The position numbers and the translations under genes were made by a program. The notes under the pieces were generated by a model, which saw only the letters and a program-made list of their open reading frames with translations, was not told the origin of the DNA and did not search any database. 24,231 nucleotides of DNA from UPXZ01 sp047973025 (lineage in GTDB: Bacteria > Bacteroidota > Bacteroidia > Bacteroidales > Paludibacteraceae): contig JBKEBE010000077.1 in NCBI GenBank assembly GCA_047973025.1, positions 1 to 24,231 of the forward strand, written 5' to 3'. Each line of letters starts with the position of its first letter. The first letter of the stretch is position 1. Below are positions 15,168-23,182 of the stretch, piece after piece.

Positions 15168-15545
15168 TTATTTGACCGCTATTGTTTCTATTTCGACCAA
15201 TGCTCCCATGGGTAAATCCTTTACAGCGAATGCAGATCGGGCGGGGCATTCGGTACGGTAGTATTTTGCATAAATTTCGTTCATTCCGGCAAAATGGCTG
15301 ATATCGGACAGGAAAACAGTAGATTTTACCACATCCCGGAATGTATAACCGGCTTCGCAGAGAATAGATTTGATGTTTTTGAAAACCTGATCCGTTTGTC
15401 CTTGGATGTCTGTTGCTTCAATTTTTCCGGTAGAAGGATTGATGGGTAATTGCCCGGAAATATAAAGAGTGTCATTTGCTTCCACAGCTTGGCTGTAGGG
15501 TCCGATAGTGGCAGGAGCGTCAATGGTCGAAAAAATTTTCTTCAT
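15168..15545 (-). CDS. ridA: RidA family enamine/imine deaminase
   Basis: A 125-residue cytosolic protein of the YjgF/YER057c/UK114 family. RidA hydrolyses reactive 2-aminoacrylate and related enamines released by PLP enzymes. Visible hallmarks are GPYSQAV (15-21), LYISGQLP (27-34), the active-site arginine in CPARSAF (R103) and VEIETIAV with E118/E120. The length is normal. The start at 15545 (MKKIF) is preferred to an in-frame ATG at 15575, because the extension MLNPHYLIVI has no counterpart in the family. TAnnTTTG matches lie on the minus strand at 15573-15580 and 15584-15591, but neither has a good -33 element. It is monocistronic and convergent with cbpM. Confidence 0.93.
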   Translation of the reverse strand: MKKIFSTIDAPATIGPYSQAVEANDTLYISGQLPINPSTGKIEATDIQGQTDQVFKNIKSILCEAGYTFRDVVKSTVFLSDISHFAGMNEIYAKYYRTECPARSAFAVKDLPMGALVEIETIAVK

Positions 15546-15775
15546 AATTACAATTAAATAGTGAGGATTTAACAAAATTACGGCAAAAATACCAAAATAT
15601 TTTTTAAACTAAAACAGTAAAAGATGCAAGCGTTGCAATTACAATAACAACAGTCTATAAATTCAGCTCAAGATATGTTTTTTAAAATTTTTGCATAATT
15701 CTTGTGGTTATTCATTTCTGTTTACAATTCTTGTAAAATAAATACAATTCTATTTACTAACAAAAAAATGAAAAA

Positions 15776-16252
15776 ATGAAAAAAAATCAATTTCTTTCGA
15801 TGCTGGCTTTGATTGTAATGCTGGCAGTAGGTGTAACTTCGTGTCAACCGAAGGATTCGGACATTCAAAAAGCAGTTCAAACGGCTATCGCGGCTAATCC
15901 CGATGCGACCGGAATAAGTGTTGCCGTAGAAAAAGGTGTGGTAACGCTTACCGGCGAAGTGAAAGACGAAGCCGTCAGCATGGCAATCAATGGTTTGGCA
16001 GCCGGAGTGAAAAATGTCAAATCAGTCGTTAATAGCCTTACGATTGCTCCTCCTGTCATTAACGTTCAAGACACCGTATTACAATCAGCGCTTGTTGACG
16101 CACTGAAAGATCACGCGTCTGTATCAGCCGCTGTCATAGACGGCGTTATCACGTTAACAGGAGAAATCAATAAATCGGATCTTCCGACCTTGATGCAAAA
16201 AGTTTCTGCGTTGAATCCGGTCAAAATCGACAATCAGTTAACCGTTAAATAA
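15776..16252 (+). CDS. Lipoprotein with two BON domains
   Basis: A 158-residue lipoprotein. The signal peptide MKKNQFLSMLALIVMLAVGV ends in the lipobox TSC with acylated Cys23. Two BON repeats follow (about 28-90 and 96-158), each with the strand pattern GVVTLTGEVKD / GVITLTGEINK typical of the OsmY-like BON fold. BON domains bind phospholipid surfaces; OsmY-type proteins are induced by envelope or osmotic stress, and that is the inferred role here. The ATG at 15776 is fixed by the signal peptide. A three-codon mini-frame (ATG AAA AAA TGA, 15768-15779) ends inside the start codon. The next gene starts 8 bp after the stop, so they form an operon. Confidence 0.85.
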   Translation: MKKNQFLSMLALIVMLAVGVTSCQPKDSDIQKAVQTAIAANPDATGISVAVEKGVVTLTGEVKDEAVSMAINGLAAGVKNVKSVVNSLTIAPPVINVQDTVLQSALVDALKDHASVSAAVIDGVITLTGEINKSDLPTLMQKVSALNPVKIDNQLTVK

Positions 16253-16260
16253 TTACGAAA

Positions 16261-16677
16261 ATGACATTAGCAGAAAAATATCAACCGATTGTAGATGCCG
16301 CATTGCAAGCCGGAGCTAACCTCAAAGTTACCGAACAAGCGGGCGTATTAAGGATTGAAGGCAGCGTGCCCAGTGGAGAAGTGAAAGATAAACTGTGGGA
16401 AGTGTATGGGAATATTGACCCCAATTTTAATTCAGGCGATTTAGTATTAAACGTTGAAGCTGTCGTAATAGAAGGCGGTAAAGTTCGTGTTGCTACCAAA
16501 GAAAGTAATCTGAATATCCGCAAAGGACCGGGTACAGACCAACCCATCGTAGGCAAAGCGGCCAAGGGAGAAATCATTACGCTTATCAGCAAATCCAACG
16601 ACCAATGGTGGTTGGTGCGTACAGCCGATGGCGAACAAGGGTATTCTTACGCTCAATATTTGGAGCCGGTAGTATGA
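16261..16677 (+). CDS. BON-like / bacterial SH3 (SH3b) domain protein
   Basis: A 138-residue protein without a signal peptide. The N-terminal part (about 5-68: LAEKYQPIVDAALQAGANLK, then VLRIEGSVPSGEVKDKLWEV) resembles a BON module. The C-terminal part (about 74-138) is an SH3b fold, with ESNLNIRKGPGTDQPIVGKA followed by a Trp pair in DQWWLVRT and GYSYAQYLEP. The layout recalls E. coli Kbp/YgaU (BON plus LysM), a cytoplasmic stress protein that binds K+, but with SH3b in place of LysM. That analogy is an inference, not proof of function. It lies 8 bp after the BON lipoprotein gene and 81 bp before the YegP-type gene. Confidence 0.75.
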   Translation: MTLAEKYQPIVDAALQAGANLKVTEQAGVLRIEGSVPSGEVKDKLWEVYGNIDPNFNSGDLVLNVEAVVIEGGKVRVATKESNLNIRKGPGTDQPIVGKAAKGEIITLISKSNDQWWLVRTADGEQGYSYAQYLEPVV

Positions 16678-16688
16678 TCATCACAGGC

Positions 16689-16712
16689 AGTAAGCCCAAA
16701 ACAGGGCTTACT
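16689..16712 (+). other. Perfect hairpin between the SH3b gene and the YegP-type gene
   Basis: AGTAAGCCC (16689-16697) and GGGCTTACT (16704-16712) form a perfect 9-bp stem with the loop AAAACA. No T run follows (ATACGTGT), so it is not a classical terminator. It may stabilise the upstream mRNA or act as a processing site within the operon. Confidence 0.75.
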
Positions 16713-16758
16713 ATACGTGTAAAACAACTTACATTCTAAATTCAAATTAAAATATATC

Positions 16759-17091
16759 ATGGGGAAATTTGTAGTATCACTCAGAAAAAATGGCGAATTT
16801 CAGTTTAATCTCAAAGCGGGTAACGGTCAGGTAATCCTTTCCAGTGAAGGTTATACGTCAAAAGCCGGTTGTATGAACGGCATAGAATCCGTAAAGAAAA
16901 ACGCGCAAGATGACGCTCGTTTCGACCGAAAAGAATCGGGCAACGGTAAATCCTTCTTCAATCTGACCGCGACAAACGGACAGATCATTGGGAAAAGTGA
17001 AATGTACGAAAGCGTAGCCGCTCGAGACAACGGTATTGAATCGGTAAAGAAAAACGCCCCCGATGCCGGTATGGACGATCAAACTGTATAA
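16759..17091 (+). CDS. YegP family protein (two DUF1508 repeats)
   Basis: A 110-residue cytosolic protein built from two DUF1508 units, about 1-52 and 56-105. The repeats are visible by eye: GEFQFNLKAGNGQVILSSEG...NGIESVKKNA against KSFFNLTATNGQIIGKSEMY...NGIESVKKNA. The family (E. coli YegP) has a tandem-repeat fold and no proven function. The start is preceded by AAAATATATC, without a Shine-Dalgarno. It closes the BON/SH3b group and is followed by a strong terminator, so the three genes probably share one transcript. An intergenic hairpin at 16689-16712 may make its dosage differ. Confidence 0.9.
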   Translation: MGKFVVSLRKNGEFQFNLKAGNGQVILSSEGYTSKAGCMNGIESVKKNAQDDARFDRKESGNGKSFFNLTATNGQIIGKSEMYESVAARDNGIESVKKNAPDAGMDDQTV

Positions 17092-17112
17092 ATATTGCTA
17101 TTTTATTTTAAC

Positions 17113-17146
17113 AAAGGAAACTGCCGAATGACAGTTTCCTTTTTTT
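17113..17146 (+). terminator. Strong intrinsic terminator after the YegP-type gene
   Basis: AAAGGAAACTG (17113-17123) and CAGTTTCCTTT (17132-17142) form a perfect 11-bp stem with an 8-base loop. A T run to 17146 follows. Confidence 0.92.
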
Positions 17147-17268
17147 CATTTTATTGTTATTAAACATGTTTTGCGAACAAAACATCTCGAAAACTCCACT
17201 CTATTTTAACGTTTTTCTTCGATTTTGAATAAAAAACACACTTTTCGCGTCAATTTATTTAAATAAGA

Positions 17269-17300
17269 TTTGGAAGTTAAATTACAAACATTTATATTTG
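17269..17300 (+). promoter_or_regulatory. Canonical Bacteroidetes promoter of the susCD operon
   Basis: TTTG (17269-17272), a 20-base spacer and TATATTTG (17293-17300) match both consensus elements exactly. The start near 17306 leaves a leader of about 66 bases before the susC ATG. No SusR, ECF-sigma/anti-sigma or hybrid two-component regulator gene is visible next to it. Confidence 0.85.
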
Positions 17301-17372
17301 CAAGTTGAAAATTATATTTCATTAAGTTTTAAATGAGATTAAAAGAAGATTAATAAACAAAATGTTAAATTT

Positions 17373-20300
17373 ATGAGAAAACTAAAACTTTTATTGACTT
17401 GCCTTTTCGTGGCAAGTATTACGTTGGTGAGCGCTCAGACAAAGACAGTATCGGGGGTGGTAACCTCATCCGAAGATGGACTCCCTGTGATTGGCGCAAG
17501 TGTGGTCGTACAAGGGAATTCGTCGGTAGGAACACTGACAAATGCACAGGGAAGGTATTCATTTTCAGTACCTGCGTCAACGACCAGACTCATTATTTCG
17601 TTAGTTGGCATGAATACTGTTCAAGTTCCTGCAATAGCCAATGCTGTTGTAGAAATGGAGCCAGACGTTTCTGAGTTGGAAGAAGTGATTGTTGTAGCTT
17701 ATGGAACTGCGAAAAAAGAGTCATTTACCGGGTCTGCTTCTGTAATAAGTAACAAAAAAATCGAATTACGTCCTTTAACCAATATCTCTAAAGGTTTAGA
17801 GGGACAAAGTACCGGTGTGTTAGCCACATCCGGTTCAGGACAACCAGGTTCTTCTGCTTCGATAATAATACGAGGATTCGGTTCTATCAATGCATCTCAA
17901 ACCCCTCTTTATGTAGTTGATGGAATACCTTTTGATGGATCTTTAAGTTCTATTAATCCATCCGATATAGAATCAATGAGTATCTTAAAAGATGCATCTG
18001 CTGCAGCTCTTTATGGCGCACGTGGAGCAAACGGAGTGATAATGATCACGACAAAACAAGGTAGAGAAGGCAAAACACGAGTTTCCTGGAGATCTACACT
18101 TGGATGGTCATCCCGTGCTATAGAAAAATACGATTTACTGAATCAATCTGATTATGTTCAATTGACCTACGAATCTCTACGCAACGGTTTAGTTTTCGAC
18201 TCCGGTTATTCTTGGGCTGATGCTGAGTCCGGAGCAAGAAATGCACTTGGTACAAATTTAGGTGGAACTTCGGGTGAATTGTATAATCCATTCAAGAACT
18301 ACACTTGGGATCAATTAATAGACCCTGCTACAGGGATGGTAAGAGTTGATGCTCAATCTGCATGGAATGAAAATTGGTTTGATGCAGTAACTAGAAGTAA
18401 TGTTCCTCGTCATGAGCATCAATTATCACTTAACGGAGGAACTAACAAAACTAAATATATGTTTTCGTTAGGTTATTTAAACGAAGAAGGTATTCTTGAG
18501 AACACTTCATTCCAACGTTTTAATGTTCGTTCTAACATCAACACTACAGTAAACAATTGGTTTTCGGCAAATCTTAATACTTCATTAGCTCACTCATTAC
18601 AGAATTTTAGTGATTATGATGGATCTACAACATCAAACCCATGGTATTCGGCTCAATTTGCATCTCCTCTTTTCCCTGTCTATATGAAAGACTTAAATGG
18701 AGGTAACTTGCTCGGAGAAACAGGTGAACGTCAATTGGATTATGGCGAATCAGGACGTCCTGGAAGTTACAATGATTTTAACCCTCTTGGCGGGCTTCTT
18801 GACGATAAGGCTGATACAAAACACGATGTCGCTAGTGTACGAACAGGAGTTGTATTTGGATCTGATAATGATAATTTTGGCATTTTTAAAGGATTGAAAC
18901 TTGCTATTAATTTTGGGACAGACTATCGTACGAATAACCAAAAAAGATATATGAATATGTATCACGGTAATCAAAAAAATGCCGGTGGGTTACTTATGAG
19001 ATACAACACGCGAATGCAAAGTTTTACATTTAACCAATTGTTAACATGGAATCGTAATGTTGGTGTGCATTCTTTTGATGTTCTGGCTGGTCATGAGTTC
19101 TACAATTACAAATATGAATATTTGTCTGCTGGTAAAACAAACTTAGTTGACGGCATATTGGAACTTCGCCCAGGAACAACTCTTTACGACGCTGATTCAT
19201 ATACCAATAATTATAAAATTGAATCTTGGTTAGGACGATTAAACTATGGCTATGACAACAGGTATTACTTCTCGGCATCTATTCGTACCGATGGTTCTTC
19301 ACGCTTCTACAAGGATAATCGTTGGGGAAGTTTCTGGTCATTAGGAGCTAATTGGCGAATATCTGAAGAACGTTTCATGGAAGATCTTACATGGATTAAC
19401 AACTTGTCTTTGAAAGCAAGCTATGGAGAGCAAGGCAACGATGCTTTAGGAAGCTATTATGCTTGGCAGAGTCTTTACAGTCTTTCTTGGGCAAATTCAA
19501 ACCGCATTGGAGGTATGGTTTCTTCCTTGGAGAACAAAGAAGTCTCATGGGAGAAAAATGCCAATTCCAATGTTGGAATAGAAGCAACCATCCTTAATAA
19601 TCGTTTGAGTTTGAATGCAGAATACTACAATAAAAAAACTTACGATATGCTTTTAAGCTATCCGATGGCTACATCAACTGGATTTAATGGTTACAACGCT
19701 AACGTGGGAGACATGCAAAACAGTGGTTTAGAAGTAGAACTTAGAGGAACTCCCGTCCTAACAAGAGATTTACGTTGGGAAGTAACTTGGATGGGATCTA
19801 CTGTAAAAAATAAGGTCTTGAAGTTAACAGCAGAGTCTCCTGAAATTATTAATGGAATATACAGCATCAAAGAGGGAAATCCAATTAACACATTCTACAT
19901 GGCCAAATCTGCAGGGGTTGATCCAGCTACAGGAGCACAACTCTATTGGGTTTATGATAAAGATGCGGACGGAAATATCACTAACGAAAAAATCAGTAGT
20001 GACTATTCAAAAGCTACAAACAGTAAATATTATCAGGGAAACCGTATCCCGGACTTATACGGTAGTGTAGGAACGAATCTGACATGGAAAGGCTTAGAGT
20101 TGTCTATACTCTCTACCTACTCCTTAGGTGGTAAGATCTACGATGCTCTTTATGCCGGAAGCATGGAAAATATGTATTATAACAAAAACTGGAATACGCA
20201 TGCTTTACGACGCTGGCAAAAACCTGGAGATGTAACCGATGTTCCTCGTATTGCCGTTGGAGGTACTTTTGCTACAACTGACCGTTTCTTGATTGATGCA

Positions 20301-20525
20301 TCTTACTTTGCAATTAAAAATATAACTTTGGGATATACACTTCCAAAAACATTAGTTGTTGACAAAGCTAAATTAAGTTCAATACGAATTTTCGGTTCTG
20401 TAGATAACCTTGCTTTGTTCTCTCACCTGCAGGGGATGGATCCACAATACAATTTTAGTGGTGGCACAGATTATACTTACACACCGAATAAAACATACTC
20501 CTTAGGTGTTGAGATTAATTTCTAA
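17373..20525 (+). CDS. SusC/RagA-type TonB-linked outer-membrane transporter
   Basis: A 1050-residue active importer of the outer membrane that pairs with SusD to take up oligosaccharides or peptides, powered by TonB. Order of parts: signal peptide 1-22 (ending VSAQ); a carboxypeptidase-regulatory-like domain (about 24-98: VSGVVTSSEDGLPVIGASVV); the SusC signature EEVIVVAYGTAKKESFTGS (103-121); the plug domain (about 122-230, with ASIIIRGFGSINASQTPLYV and ILKDASAAALYGARGANGVI); and a long beta-barrel ending SLGVEINF. The length is usual. It is first in a three-gene operon, 43 bp before the susD homologue. The N-terminal exons-like portion (to about 17700) uses more G+C than the rest of the gene. 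The substrate cannot be read from the sequence; no glycosidase or peptidase is adjacent. Confidence 0.95.
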   Translation: MRKLKLLLTCLFVASITLVSAQTKTVSGVVTSSEDGLPVIGASVVVQGNSSVGTLTNAQGRYSFSVPASTTRLIISLVGMNTVQVPAIANAVVEMEPDVSELEEVIVVAYGTAKKESFTGSASVISNKKIELRPLTNISKGLEGQSTGVLATSGSGQPGSSASIIIRGFGSINASQTPLYVVDGIPFDGSLSSINPSDIESMSILKDASAAALYGARGANGVIMITTKQGREGKTRVSWRSTLGWSSRAIEKYDLLNQSDYVQLTYESLRNGLVFDSGYSWADAESGARNALGTNLGGTSGELYNPFKNYTWDQLIDPATGMVRVDAQSAWNENWFDAVTRSNVPRHEHQLSLNGGTNKTKYMFSLGYLNEEGILENTSFQRFNVRSNINTTVNNWFSANLNTSLAHSLQNFSDYDGSTTSNPWYSAQFASPLFPVYMKDLNGGNLLGETGERQLDYGESGRPGSYNDFNPLGGLLDDKADTKHDVASVRTGVVFGSDNDNFGIFKGLKLAINFGTDYRTNNQKRYMNMYHGNQKNAGGLLMRYNTRMQSFTFNQLLTWNRNVGVHSFDVLAGHEFYNYKYEYLSAGKTNLVDGILELRPGTTLYDADSYTNNYKIESWLGRLNYGYDNRYYFSASIRTDGSSRFYKDNRWGSFWSLGANWRISEERFMEDLTWINNLSLKASYGEQGNDALGSYYAWQSLYSLSWANSNRIGGMVSSLENKEVSWEKNANSNVGIEATILNNRLSLNAEYYNKKTYDMLLSYPMATSTGFNGYNANVGDMQNSGLEVELRGTPVLTRDLRWEVTWMGSTVKNKVLKLTAESPEIINGIYSIKEGNPINTFYMAKSAGVDPATGAQLYWVYDKDADGNITNEKISSDYSKATNSKYYQGNRIPDLYGSVGTNLTWKGLELSILSTYSLGGKIYDALYAGSMENMYYNKNWNTHALRRWQKPGDVTDVPRIAVGGTFATTDRFLIDASYFAIKNITLGYTLPKTLVVDKAKLSSIRIFGSVDNLALFSHLQGMDPQYNFSGGTDYTYTPNKTYSLGVEINF

Positions 20526-20568
20526 AGATTCAGGTTATTATTGATACTAATATTAAAAAAATGAAAAT

Positions 20569-22104
20569 ATGAAAAATAAACTTATTTATATGTTGATTGG
20601 GATAATGAGTTTGGGTGTTCTTTCTTCATGTTCAGAAGACGCTCTAGATACTATTCCAACCGATTCAATGTCTGGAGCCGGACTGATGGCTAATGCCAAG
20701 TCTGCGCTGGTTCCACTCAACGGGATTTATCGTTCCATGTATACTGCCGGTTGGTCTACAACAGGTAACACGCACCAATGTTTTGGAATATCCGCTTATA
20801 ATCTTATGGGAGATGTCATGGGGGAAGATATGATTATGTCAGCATCAGGAAGCGGATGGTTCTGGTACGATGCTATATATAACGTAAAAGGAAAATATGA
20901 AAGCAAAACGTGGAGATCTTATGATTTATGGAATGCTTACTACAAATGGATTGCAAATGCAAACTACATTATAGCAGCGGAAGAAACAATGGAAGGGACA
21001 CCGTCTGAGGTAAACTATATAATTGGTCAAGCTTACGCAATTCGCGCCTATTCTTATTTCATGCTTGCTCAAACTTTTGCTCGGACCTACAAAGGTCATG
21101 AATCTGAACCCTGTTGTCCCATCTATACAGAACCAACAGTAGCAGGAACTGCAGGAAAACCACGGGAAACTGTACAAAAAGTTTATGAACGAGTTACAAT
21201 CGATATCAATAAAGCAACTGAACTTTTGAATGGTACAACCCGTCAACATGTCAGTCACATCAGCTATGCGGTTGCATCAGGAATTAAAGCCAGAATTGCT
21301 TTGGTCATGGAAGATTGGAAAACAGCAAAAACTGCGGCTGTAGAAGCTATCAATAAAAGTGGAGCTGATATACTTGCTGTAGGAGATTTCGCAGGAGTGA
21401 ATGATGTGTCAAAAGGAAATGTTATGTGGGGAGCAGAAATTATCGCAGACCAATCAGGTATGTATGCTGGCTTTTTCACCCATATGGATCACAGTGCAAA
21501 TTATTATGGAACTTCTGCTTTGAAACAGATTAATAAAGAACTATATGTTAAAATGGGGGTCAATGATGACCGAAGAGACTGGTGGAATCCAGATGAACCT
21601 TTAAATAAAGCTGGAGGTTATCAACAAGAAAAATTCAAATTTAGAGATCTTTCCACTTGGCTTGGAGATTATATCTGGATGCGCGTAGAAGAAATGTATT
21701 TAACCGCAGCTGAAGCAGCCTGTCAATCAGATGATGATATTACTGCAAAAAAATATCTGACCGCTTTAATGAATGAACGCGATGCTGATTATACCACTGC
21801 TAAAACAGGGAAAGATTTAACGGTATTAACATCCGGTGAAACAGGTTCCTTATTGGAAGAAATCTTAATTCAACGCCGGATTGAGCTTTGGGGTGAATAT
21901 GGACGAATTTATGATATTCGGAGATTAAAACAAGGTTTCCGTCGTACTACAGATATGGGATGGCCTACTTCCGCCTTACTAAGTAACAGACCTACGGATA
22001 ATCCCGAAAGTTATATGTGGGTGCTTACTATTCCTCAAACAGAATTTGATGGAAACGAAAACATGGATGGGACAACAGACCAGAATCCAACTGATGATAT
22101 CTAA
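20569..22104 (+). CDS. SusD/RagB family surface lipoprotein
   Basis: A 511-residue substrate-binding lipoprotein that caps the SusC barrel. The signal peptide MKNKLIYMLIGIMSLGVLSS leads to Cys21, followed by acidic residues (SEDALD), in line with the Bacteroidetes surface-export signal. The N-terminal SusD-like part has LVPLNGIYRSMY. The TPR-like helical part has GQAYAIRAYSYFMLAQTFAR, a hallmark segment, and VYERVTIDINKATELL. The C-terminal RagB/SusD part has WMRVEEMYLTAAEAAC and the ending helix motif EEILIQRRIELWGEYGRIYD. The length is typical. The start is fixed by the lipoprotein signal; the mini-frame ATG AAA ATA TGA (20561-20572) overlaps it. It is cotranscribed with susC and the lipoprotein gene that follows. 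Confidence 0.94.
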   Translation: MKNKLIYMLIGIMSLGVLSSCSEDALDTIPTDSMSGAGLMANAKSALVPLNGIYRSMYTAGWSTTGNTHQCFGISAYNLMGDVMGEDMIMSASGSGWFWYDAIYNVKGKYESKTWRSYDLWNAYYKWIANANYIIAAEETMEGTPSEVNYIIGQAYAIRAYSYFMLAQTFARTYKGHESEPCCPIYTEPTVAGTAGKPRETVQKVYERVTIDINKATELLNGTTRQHVSHISYAVASGIKARIALVMEDWKTAKTAAVEAINKSGADILAVGDFAGVNDVSKGNVMWGAEIIADQSGMYAGFFTHMDHSANYYGTSALKQINKELYVKMGVNDDRRDWWNPDEPLNKAGGYQQEKFKFRDLSTWLGDYIWMRVEEMYLTAAEAACQSDDDITAKKYLTALMNERDADYTTAKTGKDLTVLTSGETGSLLEEILIQRRIELWGEYGRIYDIRRLKQGFRRTTDMGWPTSALLSNRPTDNPESYMWVLTIPQTEFDGNENMDGTTDQNPTDDI

Positions 22105-22139
22105 TAAGATTAATGTATAACAATAGAAAATTAAACAAT

Positions 22140-23003
22140 ATGAAACGATTAAATAAAGTCTTTCTTTTGTGTTCTGTATTGTTCTTTGTGCTATTTACTA
22201 GTTGCGAACAAGAAAATATAGGAACAAAGTATGACAATAAGGAAGGTCTAACATTTTCCAACTCGTCTTTAACTGATAAAACGGTTCAAGCAACCAACCC
22301 TAAGTTAACCGTCGATCTTTATCGTTCTGATGGTTCCATTGCGACAAGCGGTGCTATTACATTTAAAGCGATTTTACCTGATAAAAGTGAGTTAAGCGGT
22401 GTTACAGTCAGTGATTATTCATTTGCAGAAGGAGAAACAAAAACTGTTATTACGGTAGATGTTACTCCCCTTACTATCGGGGTAGTATTAACTATGGAGT
22501 TAACACTTCCTGAAGAAATAACTTCTGTTGGAGGTATTTCTGAAACTACTTTCAAAGTTAAAAAAGCCTATACTTGGCAATCAATCGGGCAGGGGAAATA
22601 CCTTGACAACTGGACATCTGGAGTCGAATATCCGGTAGATATCCAAAAAGCTGAAGGTTTCGATCGGTATAGAGTGATAAATCCTTATGTTGAAACGATG
22701 AAAAATGATGATGGAGACTGGGGAGATTGGATTGCAACTTCTTCAGCTCCTTATGTTGAATTCTGGACAACTGAGAATAATTTGGTTAGTTTTGCTTCTT
22801 TCTTTATTGGAGTAAACTATGAAGCTGATTCAAAACAGCCAATTTACGCTTACCACTCATCAAGTTTCCAAAATTTGTCTCCCGATTTTAGCAAATGGGT
22901 AGATGCAAAGACCGTTCAACTTGCACCTTACTACTATATTACAGGACTTGGAGGATGGAATAACACCCAAAAAAATAACATCATTATTATTACTCTACCT
23001 TAA
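22140..23003 (+). CDS. Surface lipoprotein with Calx-beta-like domain (SusE/F position)
   Basis: A 287-residue lipoprotein with signal MKRLNKVFLLCSVLFFVLFT and acylated Cys22 (TSC), then acidic residues (EQEN). Residues about 35-130 look like a Calx-beta/Ig-type sandwich, with TVDLYRSDGSIATSGAITFK and the loop FAEGETKTVITVDVTP. The remainder starts with YTWQSIGQGKYLDNW and includes FDRYRVINPY, a pattern seen in uncharacterised Bacteroidetes surface lipoproteins. The start is ATG 22140, where the signal peptide begins; the in-frame ATG at 22113 would add nine polar residues. As the third gene after SusC/SusD it occupies the SusE/SusF place and probably binds the same unknown ligand at the cell surface. 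I do not recognise the exact family. Confidence 0.75.
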   Translation: MKRLNKVFLLCSVLFFVLFTSCEQENIGTKYDNKEGLTFSNSSLTDKTVQATNPKLTVDLYRSDGSIATSGAITFKAILPDKSELSGVTVSDYSFAEGETKTVITVDVTPLTIGVVLTMELTLPEEITSVGGISETTFKVKKAYTWQSIGQGKYLDNWTSGVEYPVDIQKAEGFDRYRVINPYVETMKNDDGDWGDWIATSSAPYVEFWTTENNLVSFASFFIGVNYEADSKQPIYAYHSSSFQNLSPDFSKWVDAKTVQLAPYYYITGLGGWNNTQKNNIIIITLP

Positions 23004-23040
23004 TGATGGTTATTCCATATAATAAATAATATAAAATTTC

Positions 23041-23079
23041 AACAAAAAAACAGCCGGAAAAACTGGCTGTTTTTTTGTT
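23041..23079. terminator. Strong bidirectional terminator after the SusCD operon
   Basis: Positions 23041-23055 and 23065-23079 pair perfectly over 15 bp (core ACAGCC/GGCTGT) around a 9-base loop. An A run (23044-23050) and a T run (23070-23076) flank the core, so it can stop both the operon and the converging transposase transcript. Confidence 0.92.
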
Positions 23080-23182
23080 TCAAATCTTGCTCGCTCACCA
23101 TGTACTTGTTGTAGCTCTTATTTGTCTGAAATTTCTGGTTTCCTTTTTTCTTACATCAACACTTTCTGATAATTCCATATGA

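Noticed and set aside
15156..15182. Imperfect AGCGG/CCGCT hairpin between cbpM and ridA as a terminator
   Set aside because: The stem is interrupted and no T run follows on either strand.
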